In this document: positions 15,570-23,646 of the stretch, piece after piece | Position numbering within the stretch: position 1 is the stretch's first letter | How the letters are laid out: each line of letters opens with the position of its first letter | DNA from: Algoriphagus sp. | GTDB taxonomy: Bacteria > Bacteroidota > Bacteroidia > Cytophagales > Cyclobacteriaceae | Direction of reading: 5' to 3' | DNA length: 64,000 bases | Assembly (NCBI GenBank): GCA_029945945.1 | Contig: JAQSDM010000013.1 | Coordinates: 167,223-231,222 of the forward strand | The notes under the pieces: generated by a model | The model's database searches: none | What the model saw: the letters and a program-made list of their open reading frames with translations, nothing else | What the model was told of the DNA's origin: nothing | Program-made: the position numbers and the translations under genes

Positions 15570-16457
15570 TCAGAGCTGATATATTTTTACAAAAAGTTCA
15601 TTGTCCTCTAAGTTGAGCGCCTGAATAGCATTTTTGTAGAGGAGTTTGGGCAAGACCTCCTCCTTGAAGGGCAAATTCATAAAATTCTCCACAAAGGCTT
15701 TTATCGGAGTCAGCGGAAAAGCTGTTCCAAAGAGAAATTTATTGGAAAATCCCTCGAAATTCTTGTTGATGGCACGCATCCAGTCCTCATGACCCAGGTG
15801 CCAGAGATAGCCTTCCGGACTTAACCATATAGTGTCTCTCCGCATTGCAATGACCATAGCTTCCCTTACAAAGGGGTAGCATCCATGAGCACAAATGATC
15901 CTGAGATAGGGAAATTTATGAGCAACCACTTCGATGTGATGGGGATTGGCATAATCCAGATAAGTCCCTCCCTTGAGTCCGGATGTTTGGATAATAACGG
16001 TACAATTTAATTCCTGAATCAACTTATAAACTTCATCCAGGCAAGGATCAGAAGGCAAGCATCCCGGGGCTCTTCCCGGCTCAATTCCAAATACCCGAAT
16101 TCCCAATTCAAAGTAACAGCGTCTGATTTCCTCCAGGCTTTGGTGAAAAGTGTTGCTGACATCAATTCCTCCACAGGCAATAAACCGGACGGGGTTTCTT
16201 TTCTGGATTTCAGCAAGGTCATCATTGATGGTAGTCCTGTCTGCAAAATTGTATTTGCCGAGTTTTGCTCCCGGATTAAATCCTGATGCAGATACAGCGG
16301 TGGTCACACCTGCGTCTTCTATTTCCTTAAAAAAGGATTCCTCTGTTCCTTCTTCAAGAGATTTGATTAGCGGCAGTCTCCCGCTATTTTTGAGTTGCTC
16401 TCGGTAATAATCTGCAGATTTTCCTCCGGTAAATCTGCAACGTACGTCAATAATCAT
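15570..16457 (-). CDS. Amidohydrolase-fold protein lacking most metal ligands
   Basis: The 295-residue protein aligns by eye along its whole length with the amidohydrolase_2 fold of the two other family members here. The ligand positions differ: the first-strand HxH is replaced by R6-C-R8 (MIIDVRCRFTGG), the mid-barrel histidine by glutamine (CTVIIQTSG), and the late aspartate by alanine (LFGTAFP). Only the histidine of IICAHGCYP remains. It probably does not use the usual metal chemistry, and may be a binding protein or an enzyme with another mechanism. It lies between the glycosyltransferase and ATP-grasp genes on the same strand, which suggests a common pathway. There is no signal peptide. 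Confidence 0.8.
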   Translation of the reverse strand: MIIDVRCRFTGGKSADYYREQLKNSGRLPLIKSLEEGTEESFFKEIEDAGVTTAVSASGFNPGAKLGKYNFADRTTINDDLAEIQKRNPVRFIACGGIDVSNTFHQSLEEIRRCYFELGIRVFGIEPGRAPGCLPSDPCLDEVYKLIQELNCTVIIQTSGLKGGTYLDYANPHHIEVVAHKFPYLRIICAHGCYPFVREAMVIAMRRDTIWLSPEGYLWHLGHEDWMRAINKNFEGFSNKFLFGTAFPLTPIKAFVENFMNLPFKEEVLPKLLYKNAIQALNLEDNELFVKIYQL

Positions 16458-16592
16458 TAGAATTGGAAAAAGAATTCATGAAATAGTTAACTTTTTTAAA
16501 AATAGAGGAAAATTAATTGTGTTCAGACAATTAAAAACCCTGCTAATAAAAGTTTGGCTTCTTTGAGTTGGACTAAGTAGGAAAATACAAAA

Positions 16593-17483
16593 TCAGAATT
16601 CCTTTTTTTTGGAAAAATGTGGAGCAACAAAATTATAGAAATACCTTTTGCCCATAAATGCCAAAGACCTTAAATAGACAATCGGATCCTGATGGATGTA
16701 TATGAAAGTGTACCAATTGGTAATAAATCTCTTGCGATGAGTTTGAATGTTACTCATCTTTCTATAGGATCCCTTCATATTTCTTGTGTAAAAAGAAGTC
16801 ACCTCAGGCGTTAGAATTACATCACCCTGTTTTTTGTAAAAATTATAGATTACTACATCCAATCCGGGACATTTGTAAGAAGCCTTATTTTTTAAAAAAT
16901 CCTCCATCCTATTTCTCATCATCCAACTTGAAATATGACCTTGGTATTTAAGATTCTTTAATTCAACTGATTTTTTGACCTTGAGCTCATCCGGAATATC
17001 TAGGGTAATTGGGTTTTCCTCTCCATCCAGGATTGTTTTGGTGATGCAAATGGATGCATCTGGAAACTTGTTTAAAAGACCAACTTGCAGTTGAAGTTTT
17101 CTGTTGCTGGTCCAATAATCATCACCGTCACAAATACAGAGGAATTTTCCGCGGGCACTCATGTAAAGACCTAAATGATTTAGCCGTCCTATCTTTTTTC
17201 CGTTTCGTTTCATTTTATCCTCTGCCCTTCTGAGAAAAAGTCTGATTTTATCCGGGTATTTTTCTGCGTAGCGGACACAGATTTCCCGGGTCCCATCGGT
17301 ACTGTCATCTTCTCCGATCAAAATCTCAAAAGGGAAATCAGTTTCTTGGGAAAGCACACTTTCAAGGCATTGTTCGATATACAGAACGTGTTGAAATGTT
17401 GGAATACAAACCGAGACCAATGGGGTGATTTTATTGATGATTTTGGACTCTCCTAAATATTCCATGGGGATAAATTTAACCAT
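16593..17483 (-). CDS. Glycosyltransferase family 2 protein
   Basis: This GT-A-fold protein has VSVCIPTFQHVLYIEQCLESVL near its start, then EILIGEDDSTDGT and CICDGDDYW, the DxD-type metal site that binds the nucleotide sugar. It has no clear membrane segments and should act on the cytoplasmic face. The open frame extends to 17588, but its first residues there (MHPDD) are encoded by a dispersed palindromic repeat (17566-17583), so I prefer the ATG at 17483, about 20 residues before the first strand. Either the repeat inserted next to the gene or it trimmed its 5' end. The gene is visibly A/T-richer than its neighbours, which suggests transfer. It heads the GT / amidohydrolase-like / ATP-grasp group. 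Confidence 0.85.
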   Translation of the reverse strand: MVKFIPMEYLGESKIINKITPLVSVCIPTFQHVLYIEQCLESVLSQETDFPFEILIGEDDSTDGTREICVRYAEKYPDKIRLFLRRAEDKMKRNGKKIGRLNHLGLYMSARGKFLCICDGDDYWTSNRKLQLQVGLLNKFPDASICITKTILDGEENPITLDIPDELKVKKSVELKNLKYQGHISSWMMRNRMEDFLKNKASYKCPGLDVVIYNFYKKQGDVILTPEVTSFYTRNMKGSYRKMSNIQTHRKRFITNWYTFIYIHQDPIVYLRSLAFMGKRYFYNFVAPHFSKKKEF

Positions 17484-17962
17484 TTGGTGATTTGAAACCA
17501 GTTCTTCCAAAATATCCTTGGAGAGTATTAATGAGGGAAGAAAAACGTATTCATCTCCTTTTCGGTCCCGAACATCATCGGGATGCAATCCCTTCTCTTA
17601 AATAATCTTTCAAGGTTCAAAATTCTAATGTGAATCCCTGATTACTTTCCCTCTTTTGATGGCTTTGTGGTAAATAAGAAAAATGTCCAAGTTCTGGAGA
17701 AGCAAGACAACTGAAAATTCAAAATAGGTATGTCCGGAATCTTACCACTGATTTATTTTAACAATTGAAAATCCAGAGTAACATTTGATTTGGGATTTCT
17801 TCGGTCATCGGTCTTCCAGCCCGTCACTTAGAGAAAATTCGTTGGCAGGTAGAAAAGCGGAGATACACTTTTCAAGATTTTATTTTTTACTTGTAACATT
17901 GAACCAACTATTAACGTGAGATTTAAAATTCTGTATTTTTCTCTCAACCCAACTTTCAGCTT
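17484..17962. repeat. Intergenic composite repeat with nested palindrome
   Basis: Bases 17563-17592 hold the nested form CGG-TCCCGA-N6-TCGGGA-TGCAATCC, then AATAATCTTTCAAGGTTCAA (17601-17620) and a GCTTTGTGGTAAATAAG tail (17660-17676). Bases 17798-17830 (TTCGGTCATCGGTCTTCCAG) are an inverted partner of 10849-10880. No gene is seen in the rest, up to the LVIVD lipoprotein. A TATTTTTC near 17934-17943 could be a degenerate -7 element. Confidence 0.65.
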
Positions 17963-19216
17963 ATGAAAACGAATGGACTCCTCCCTCTTATTTTGATTTT
18001 GGTGTTCTCAGGTACTTTTTTATCCTGCCAGGACGAAATAACCACTACTTATACTTATCGGGCGATGGTTCCGGTTTACCTCGAGATGAGCGATGTGCGG
18101 GCGAGGACTATTGTGATCGAACCGGGACAGGAACTTGAAAATCCGGGTAAAATCTACCTGTATGGCAATTATCTGCTGATCAACGAACCTCAGGAAGGCA
18201 TCCATATTTTAGACAATTCAAACCCTTCATCTCCGGTCAATCTGAATTTCATCCCTATTGAAGGAAACGTAGATCTGACAGTCAATAACAACATGCTTTA
18301 TGCTGATAACTATGTCGATTTACTGGTTTTTGACATCAGCAATATCCGAGCGATCAAACAAGTAGAGCGGGTAAAAGATGTGTTCAACCATATGTATTCC
18401 AATTCGGATACCGGAGTAATCCTGACTTTCAAAGATTCAGTCATCAACTCAGAATCTGATCAGCCGATTATGGGCGGTGGATTTTGGGCAATGGATTCGT
18501 TTGCAAGCTTTTCCGCTAATTTTTCCGGAGCTGCGCAAAGTTATGGGCAGGGCGGATCGATGGCCCGATTTACGTTGATGAGCGGTCATTTGTATGCCGT
18601 GGATAATTACAGCCTGAGAGTATTTGATGTGAATGATCCTGCCAAACCTAAGCATCTTCAAAACATTGATCTGGGTTGGGGAATAGAGACGATTTTTCCT
18701 TTTAAGGAAAAACTATTTATCGGATCTAACACAGGTATGCATATCTACGATGCAAGCAAGCCATCCAATCCAAAAAAAATGTCAGTTTTTCAGCATCTAA
18801 GAGCCTGCGACCCGGTTGTGGTCAATGAAAAATTTGCTTTTGTGACACTTCGAAACGGAACTAATTGCTGGAACGGGGTGAATGAACTTCAGGTCGTGGA
18901 TATCGAAAATCTCAGAGAACCAAAGCTGGTAAAAGCCTATCCAATGCTGAATCCACATGGATTGGCTTTGTCGGGGGACCATCTTTATGTAGCGGAAGGA
19001 CAGCATGGATTGAAAAGCTTCAATGTCGCCGATGTGATGGGAATTGACCAAAACCAACTGGAATTTTTGAAGTCAATGAAATCAGTAGACATTATTCCCG
19101 GTCCAAAATCACTGATCGTCATCGGTCCCGATGGAGTTTGCCAGTTTGATTACAGCACTCCGGGTAAGCTGAAACCACTGAGCTGTATTGATGTGAAAAA
19201 TCCTGTTATTGTTTAG
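17963..19216 (+). CDS. LVIVD-repeat lipoprotein (beta-propeller-like)
   Basis: The 417-residue protein has a lipoprotein signal peptide (MKTNGLLPLILILVFSGTFLSC, mature cysteine 22). The rest is made of repeats of about 40 residues with the pattern L-x-V-x-D-x-x-x-P-x-x-P, for example IHILDNSNPSSPVNL, LLVFDISNIRAIKQ, LRVFDVNDPAKPKHLQ, MHIYDASKPSNPKK and LQVVDIENLREPKL. This is the LVIVD repeat, expected to form a beta-propeller. Such proteins sit on the cell surface or periplasmic face and probably bind other macromolecules. The outer-membrane-type gene that follows may be its partner; the spacing of about 145 bases contains a repeat. Confidence 0.85.
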   Translation: MKTNGLLPLILILVFSGTFLSCQDEITTTYTYRAMVPVYLEMSDVRARTIVIEPGQELENPGKIYLYGNYLLINEPQEGIHILDNSNPSSPVNLNFIPIEGNVDLTVNNNMLYADNYVDLLVFDISNIRAIKQVERVKDVFNHMYSNSDTGVILTFKDSVINSESDQPIMGGGFWAMDSFASFSANFSGAAQSYGQGGSMARFTLMSGHLYAVDNYSLRVFDVNDPAKPKHLQNIDLGWGIETIFPFKEKLFIGSNTGMHIYDASKPSNPKKMSVFQHLRACDPVVVNEKFAFVTLRNGTNCWNGVNELQVVDIENLREPKLVKAYPMLNPHGLALSGDHLYVAEGQHGLKSFNVADVMGIDQNQLEFLKSMKSVDIIPGPKSLIVIGPDGVCQFDYSTPGKLKPLSCIDVKNPVIV

Positions 19217-19361
19217 TGTCCGGTTTACCGTCATTTCGATCCGTCAGGGCGGAGAGAGAAATCTCATCCTTTTGAAAAAGTAAATTTTCAGTTGGAGTTA
19301 TAAGTAACTGTATTCAGTCTCAGTGTTCATTTCACAAATTGAACTTCCCCTTTATCTAAAA
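19217..19361. repeat. GTCATTTCGAT...GAAATCTCAT-type dispersed repeat
   Basis: Bases 19228-19283 (CCGTCATTTCGATCCGTCAG ... AAATCTCATCCTTTTGAAAA) follow the same word order as 5147-5211. It lies between the LVIVD gene and the following envelope gene. Confidence 0.6.
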
Positions 19362-19985
19362 ATGAAATTTAGATTATTGATCCTATGTTTTTTGACAATT
19401 CATTTCACCCCATCCTATGGTCAGGAGAAAGTGTATTACAACCAGACAGAATTGGGGGTTTTGTATGGAAATGGGGCTGATGATTGGTCCGGGGAGAGTA
19501 AAAATAGGATTGACTTTTCGGTAATCAGTTTTCATGGTGCCAAAATTTCTAAACACCACGTCATTGGGTTTTCGGTGGGATTTGATCAATACGAGTCACT
19601 TTCGGTCATTCCTTTTGCGATAGGATGGCGAGGATTTTTGGGAAATGAAAGCAAACCTCAGCTGATCGGAGGATTTGATTTTGGAGGAGGATCACCTCTG
19701 TTTGAGGATAAAGAAAAAACCGATTGGTACGAAAGCTGGTATTCAGGCGGCGTATTGGTGAGTCCGTCAATCGGTGTAAAACTTCCGGCAAAAAAAGGAA
19801 AAACCTCACTTTCAATGAGCCTCGCTTACAAAAGACAGGGACTTGGATTTTTTATGGGATACTTTGATCGGGGCGACAACCCACGTCCTTTAGCAAGTTC
19901 CAACCTTCCTCCGGGTTATAGTTCCATGACTGAAACTTCCTACCTCTTCCACAGCCTGGTAGCCAGGATTGGTTTGATGTTTTAA
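19362..19985 (+). CDS. Putative outer-membrane beta-barrel protein, unknown function
   Basis: The protein of about 207 residues starts MKFRLLILCFLTIHFTPSYGQ, a clear signal peptide. The mature part has alternating hydrophobic strands with glycine and aromatic residues (LGVLYGNGADDW, VIGFSVGFDQY, QLIGGFDFGGGS) and ends with FHSLVARIGLMF, an aromatic C-terminal strand as in outer-membrane barrels. Its length suits an 8-10-strand barrel. I chose the ATG at 19362 because the signal peptide begins there. I do not recognise a named family. Confidence 0.65.
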   Translation: MKFRLLILCFLTIHFTPSYGQEKVYYNQTELGVLYGNGADDWSGESKNRIDFSVISFHGAKISKHHVIGFSVGFDQYESLSVIPFAIGWRGFLGNESKPQLIGGFDFGGGSPLFEDKEKTDWYESWYSGGVLVSPSIGVKLPAKKGKTSLSMSLAYKRQGLGFFMGYFDRGDNPRPLASSNLPPGYSSMTETSYLFHSLVARIGLMF

Positions 19986-20179
19986 AATACCTGGGGTTCT
20001 GCTATTCGGTCCCGACGAATATCGGGATGCAATCTCGAATCCAAATCGAAGGATTTGAAATCCTTAATTTGACAATGGAGGTTCAAATATTGGAAGAGGA
20101 CCATCTTAATCCTTTGCGTTTCTTAGCGGACTTCGCGGTTAAAAAAATTACTAACAAGTAATTGCTAAATTGATCCCTT
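19986..20179. repeat. Composite palindromic repeat with nested TCCCGA-N6-TCGGGA
   Basis: GCTATTCGG (20001-20009) leads into TCCCGA (20010-20015), six bases, TCGGGA (20022-20027) and TGCAATCTCGAAT, so the outer CTATTCG/CGAAT arms are kept around a new core. GGATTTGAAATCC (20054-20066) and the tail CCTTTGCGTTTCTTAGCGG (20111-20129) ACTTCGCGGTTAAA follow. Confidence 0.72.
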
Positions 20180-20746
20180 ATGACCAAAAAAGAGTTTTTT
20201 AGGACCCGCCTGTATTTTACAGGATTTGCAACGCTCGCAATCGGAGCACTTTTAACCTGGAATCATTTCAATGGTGGTGTGCCAAGCCATCATGTTTTGG
20301 CAAATGAAAACCTGCCGCTTATTTCCAATTGGTGGGGAGGGATTTTGATTCCAGCGCTGACTTGGTTTCTCACGTACCGTATCCAAAATAGAATATATAG
20401 TCCAGGGAGTAGAGGAACAGCTAACAAACTAAAGCAAACATTATATAGGTTTGGCAGTGCTTTGGCCTTCGGAACTCTCATCGCTGTCTTTTTTAGTATT
20501 GGTTCAGATATGCCAGGAAATATGATTTTGGGACTGATCCCGCTTGCCTTGTTTTTTCCAATTTATCGGGCAGAATGCCTGTTGGGATTTGTCTTTGGGA
20601 TGACTTACACTTTTGGAGCCGTTCTTCCTACAGGCGTTGGTTCTATCCTTTTATTGATCGCGGCGGCGATCTATCTGCTCGTCAGACCGGGAATAATCTT
20701 TGTCGGAAAGAAGTTGAAACCTGGTGTGTCTACTTTAAAAAAATAG
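20180..20746 (+). CDS. Small polytopic membrane protein, unknown function
   Basis: The 188-residue protein has about five hydrophobic segments: FATLAIGALLTW, NWWGGILIPALTWFLTY, FGSALAFGTLIAVFFSIG, NMILGLIPLALFFPIY and VGSILLLIAAAIYLLVRPG. It starts with a positively charged MTKKEFFRTR and ends with charged KKLKPGVSTLKK, which suggests cytoplasmic tails. I do not recognise a family. It stands alone between two repeat elements, so context gives no hint. Confidence 0.65.
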   Translation: MTKKEFFRTRLYFTGFATLAIGALLTWNHFNGGVPSHHVLANENLPLISNWWGGILIPALTWFLTYRIQNRIYSPGSRGTANKLKQTLYRFGSALAFGTLIAVFFSIGSDMPGNMILGLIPLALFFPIYRAECLLGFVFGMTYTFGAVLPTGVGSILLLIAAAIYLLVRPGIIFVGKKLKPGVSTLKK

Positions 20747-20974
20747 TCCGGTGGTATCGGGATTTATTCCTAGAATTAATTAATCCTTTGAGGTTGAAAA
20801 AACGGCAGTGGATAAATTGATCTCTTTTTGTTCTTTCGGGGACTTTGCGGTTAAATAAAAAATCCCCCCTGCCCCCTTAAAAAGGGGGAGTTGCGCAAAA
20901 CTGAACTTCAAAACTTATTTCTGAAATCTAAGCACCTCTGCAACACTGCGGGGAGATAAAATCTTGTTGAAGAA
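20747..20974. repeat. Composite repeat remnant and CCCCCTT/AAGGGGG palindrome
   Basis: TAATCCTTTGAGGTTGAAAA with GGATAAATTGATC (20781-20825) and the tail TTTCGGGGACTTTGCGGTTA (20834-20853) match parts of the other composite repeats. CCCCCTTAAAAAGGGGG (20873-20889) is a separate inverted repeat; GGGGGAGTTGC after it also occurs at 1298-1308. Confidence 0.6.
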
Positions 20975-22054
20975 TCAATTCATCTTCATCTTAAACCACT
21001 TCACTGCATTGTGGTAGTAGATTTTGTCCACCACTTCGCGGGGAAGTTTTAACCCATGAAATGACCCCGTCACCACTCTGTTTTCCATGATCAGGTCGGA
21101 CACAAAGTAATTCCAATCCTCCTGCCAGGTGGTGAGCGCATTTGCTTTCACCCGTTCCGAATCGGGAGTTCCAGAGATACCCAGATCAGTTCCATAGATC
21201 AATCGGTCCTGATATTTGATCATAAAGTTTCTTACTTTTTCCCGATCCTTTTGGCTTTGGAACTGTAAATGACCGATCCGCGCAGCCATGTCCACGGCGA
21301 GATTCGGATAGGCATCCAGTCGCTTCGCAAGCTCATCGATATTCCATTCCAAACTTCCCAGATGCGCTCCAACAAAGCGTATTTTCGGGAATTTCGCCAG
21401 CAGATTATCTCGTGCCTGAATTTGCTGCTCATAGCTGGGATACTCAGGATGGAGGAACATATGATATTCCGGATGTTCTTTGAAGTAGGTTCGATCGTTG
21501 TTGACAGTCATTTCATCCAGCGGAAGCCAGCAGTTTTTAGGTTCGCCCAAATGCGCCATCAGCGTCTTACCCTGATCCTGAACAAATTGAAAAATCGGTT
21601 CCAGGCGTGGATGATCCGCCATGATGAAGTTCCCATTTTCATCCTTGTAAGTCATCCCGATGTTTTTCCAGATTTTGATTCCCAAGGCACCTTGGTCAAA
21701 CGTCTTTTTGATCCGCTCAATTTCCATTTCTGCCCAATCAGCCTCGCTCCAGTTTTCGAGGGAAATCGTGGAAAGGAAGTCGATATGATCGGGATTATTA
21801 GATTTCTGATAAAGCGCAAGTCGAATCTGCTCCTCCAGTTTGGGATAGCTCGGAACATCCACGCTAACAGTCAACAGGTAGAAATTGGCAGACTTTGCAG
21901 CATCCGTCAGCGCGGTGCTTTCAGCATTATGGTGGGTATGAGTATCGATCTTCCGAACGTTCATGAAGTCTTCCGGGCTGTAGTAGTTTTTTTTTTCACT
22001 AGCAGCAAATCCTGTCAAAGCAGGAATCAGGAAAGGAAGGATCAGTTCGATCAT
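20975..22054 (-). CDS. Amidohydrolase (amidohydrolase_2 family)
   Basis: The 359-residue protein has a hydrophobic start (MIELILPFLIPALTGFAAS), perhaps a weak signal peptide. The metal-site motifs are complete: KIDTHTHHN, KTLMAHLGEP, IRFVGAHLGSLEW and LIYGTDLGISG near the end, all in the expected order for a TIM-barrel hydrolase or decarboxylase. The substrate is unknown. The extended N-terminal linker KKNYYSPEDFMNVRK is shared by secreted family members. It has no close operon partner; the upstream gap on its strand is about 320 bases. Confidence 0.85.
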   Translation of the reverse strand: MIELILPFLIPALTGFAASEKKNYYSPEDFMNVRKIDTHTHHNAESTALTDAAKSANFYLLTVSVDVPSYPKLEEQIRLALYQKSNNPDHIDFLSTISLENWSEADWAEMEIERIKKTFDQGALGIKIWKNIGMTYKDENGNFIMADHPRLEPIFQFVQDQGKTLMAHLGEPKNCWLPLDEMTVNNDRTYFKEHPEYHMFLHPEYPSYEQQIQARDNLLAKFPKIRFVGAHLGSLEWNIDELAKRLDAYPNLAVDMAARIGHLQFQSQKDREKVRNFMIKYQDRLIYGTDLGISGTPDSERVKANALTTWQEDWNYFVSDLIMENRVVTGSFHGLKLPREVVDKIYYHNAVKWFKMKMN

Positions 22055-22380
22055 AATTGGGAGGGGATTTTGGGTTTCTTAAGTTAAAAAAATATGGCTA
22101 TCATAATATTCCTGGAAGTAATAAAGAGGTAAAAGTTTTAGAGGATAATCGTCCATAGAAAACGGTCAACTGACCACGGCAGGTGATGTAGAACTCCAAA
22201 CCTTTCCTTATTTGGATGCTGCCGATAAAGCGGATAACCAATAAAAAAATTATGGAACTGAGGTTTTGCCGGAAGTTCATGATTTACGATCCGTAATTAA
22301 TAAAATTCCAGAACCCTTCGCGGACTTTGTTGTTTAATAATTACCTCTTTAGCACCCGATAAAATTTTCATCTTTGCAGC
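22055..22380. other. Gap with a short coding-like remnant and a repeat tail
   Basis: In one plus-strand frame, bases about 22153-22244 read SSIENGQLTTAGDVELQTFP and on to a TAA, preceded by an in-frame stop. This looks like the C-terminal end of a lost gene, but I cannot name it. CCCTTCGCGGACTTTGTTG (22315-22333) is a tail piece of the composite repeats. Confidence 0.35.
22346..22376 (+). promoter_or_regulatory. Possible Bacteroidota promoter of the fatty acid hydroxylase gene
   Basis: CATCTTTG (22369-22376) differs by one base from TAnnTTTG and lies only 5 bases before the ATG at 22381. CTTT at 22347-22350 could be a weak -33 element 18 bases upstream. If used, the transcript would be leaderless or almost so. 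Confidence 0.3.
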
Positions 22381-23271
22381 ATGGAAAAATACCTCAAGGC
22401 AATACTGGATGGCTATTATGGCTATGCACATTACCTGATCAATGAAATCCTAAACCCGAGCTGGCACAACTATTTTTACTGGTTGGTAGCTGCTTCGTTG
22501 GTGATATATTTGATTGAAATTGCGTTTCCATGGCGAAAGAATCAGCCTCAGATTCGCGATCACTTCTGGCTGGATATCTTTTATTTATTCTGGAATTATT
22601 TCCTCTTCGCCCTCGTCGCTTACAATGCACTCTCGATGGTGGCGGTACAAGCCTTCAATGATTTTCTGGGATTGTTTGGCATCACCAACCTTGTCGCGAT
22701 CCAAGTCGGAAATCTTCCGGGTTGGGTTCAGCTGGTATTTATATTCGTATTGCGGGATTTCATGCAGTGGAATATTCACCGGATGTATCACCATGTGGGC
22801 TGGATGTGGGAGTTTCACAAAGTGCACCACAGCACCAAAGAGATGGGATTTGCAGCATTGCTACGCTACCATTGGATGGAAAACATCCTTTATCGAACCC
22901 TCGAATACATTCCGCTGGCGATGATCGGGTTTGGGATTACAGACTTTTTCATCGTCCATATTTTCACCCTGGTGACGGGTCAGCTGGGCCATGCGAATCT
23001 GAAAATCCCTTTGGGAAAATTTAAATACATTCTCAATGGACCTCAGATGCACCTTTGGCATCATGCAAAGAATCTTCCTGAAACCCATCCGAATGGGTTC
23101 AATTATGGGATTACGCTTAGTCTTTGGGATTATATCTTCCGCACCAATTACTGGCCATCAGATGATGAGAATCTTCCTGTCGGTTTGCCGGATGAAGAAC
23201 ATTTCCCGGAAGATTTTGTCGGGCAAACAGTCGAACCGTTCAAGCGGATTTTTGGGAAGAAGGAGGGTTGA
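22381..23271 (+). CDS. Sterol desaturase / fatty acid hydroxylase superfamily membrane enzyme
   Basis: The 296-residue membrane protein has the three histidine clusters of the superfamily's di-iron site: HRMYHH, WEFHKVHHS and MHLWHHAKNLPETHPNGFNYG. Hydrophobic helices come before them (YFYWLVAASLVIYLIEIAF, IFYLFWNYFLFALVAYNAL, VQLVFIFVLRDFMQWN). Members insert hydroxyl groups or double bonds into lipids such as fatty acids, sterols or carotenoids, using oxygen and electrons from a redox partner. The substrate is not visible; Bacteroidota use such enzymes on sphingolipids or fatty acids, which is only a guess here. The start is the ATG at 22381. Confidence 0.9.
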   Translation: MEKYLKAILDGYYGYAHYLINEILNPSWHNYFYWLVAASLVIYLIEIAFPWRKNQPQIRDHFWLDIFYLFWNYFLFALVAYNALSMVAVQAFNDFLGLFGITNLVAIQVGNLPGWVQLVFIFVLRDFMQWNIHRMYHHVGWMWEFHKVHHSTKEMGFAALLRYHWMENILYRTLEYIPLAMIGFGITDFFIVHIFTLVTGQLGHANLKIPLGKFKYILNGPQMHLWHHAKNLPETHPNGFNYGITLSLWDYIFRTNYWPSDDENLPVGLPDEEHFPEDFVGQTVEPFKRIFGKKEG

Positions 23272-23454
23272 GCTATTCGGCTCCGATATTTATCGGGATG
23301 CAATCTCGGATCCAAATCATAGGATTTTAAATTTGAAAAAATCGGGGTTTTAATAATCCTTCGCGGTTCAAAAAATGGTAAGGATGCTCCTAAACCTTTA
23401 CGTTCCTTCGCGGTATTAGCGGCTTGAAAAATCAAGAAGTAATTCCCTTTCTTG
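23272..23454. repeat. Composite palindromic repeat with nested core
   Basis: GCTATTCGG runs into TCCGATATTTATCGGGATGC and AATCTCGG (23274-23308), the nested form. GGATTTTAAATTT, AATAATCCTTCGCGGTTCAA (23352-23371) and CGTTCCTTCGCGGTATTAGC (23401-23420) follow. This is the last copy of the family in the window. Confidence 0.7.
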
Positions 23455-23646
23455 TCAAATAAAACGCTTTACTGTCCAAAAAATCACCGCAAATAGAAAT
23501 ACGATAATCGAAATCTTATTGATTCCATGCATCATTCGCAGGTTGAAATTGGTTTTCTTATTCGGATCAGGCTTTCGGAACACATTTATGAAGTAATTCC
23601 CTACCTCACCCAACTTGAAGAACTCTTTTACTTTGGTATCTGACAT
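23455..23646 (-). CDS. DUF6728 family small membrane protein
   Basis: The 63-residue protein reads MSDTKVKEFFKLGEVGNYF and continues with FRKPDPNKKTNFNLRMMHGI, NKISI and one hydrophobic C-terminal helix (IVFLFAVIFWTV). The order of LGEVxxYF, FRKxDPN, NxNLRxMHGINKISI and a terminal helix is characteristic of DUF6728, a short protein family of Bacteroidota. The function is unknown; the helix suggests a role at the inner membrane. It stands alone on the minus strand at the border between the repeat-rich region and the following housekeeping genes. Confidence 0.8.
   Translation of the reverse strand: MSDTKVKEFFKLGEVGNYFINVFRKPDPNKKTNFNLRMMHGINKISIIVFLFAVIFWTVKRFI

Noticed and set aside
21269..22087. 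272-codon plus-strand ORF
   Set aside because: It is antisense to the amidohydrolase with complete metal motifs; the ORF itself has no motif or signal.
5470..23454. CRISPR array
   Set aside because: The repeats are palindromic, irregularly spaced and spread over single gaps; there are no regular spacers and no cas genes.
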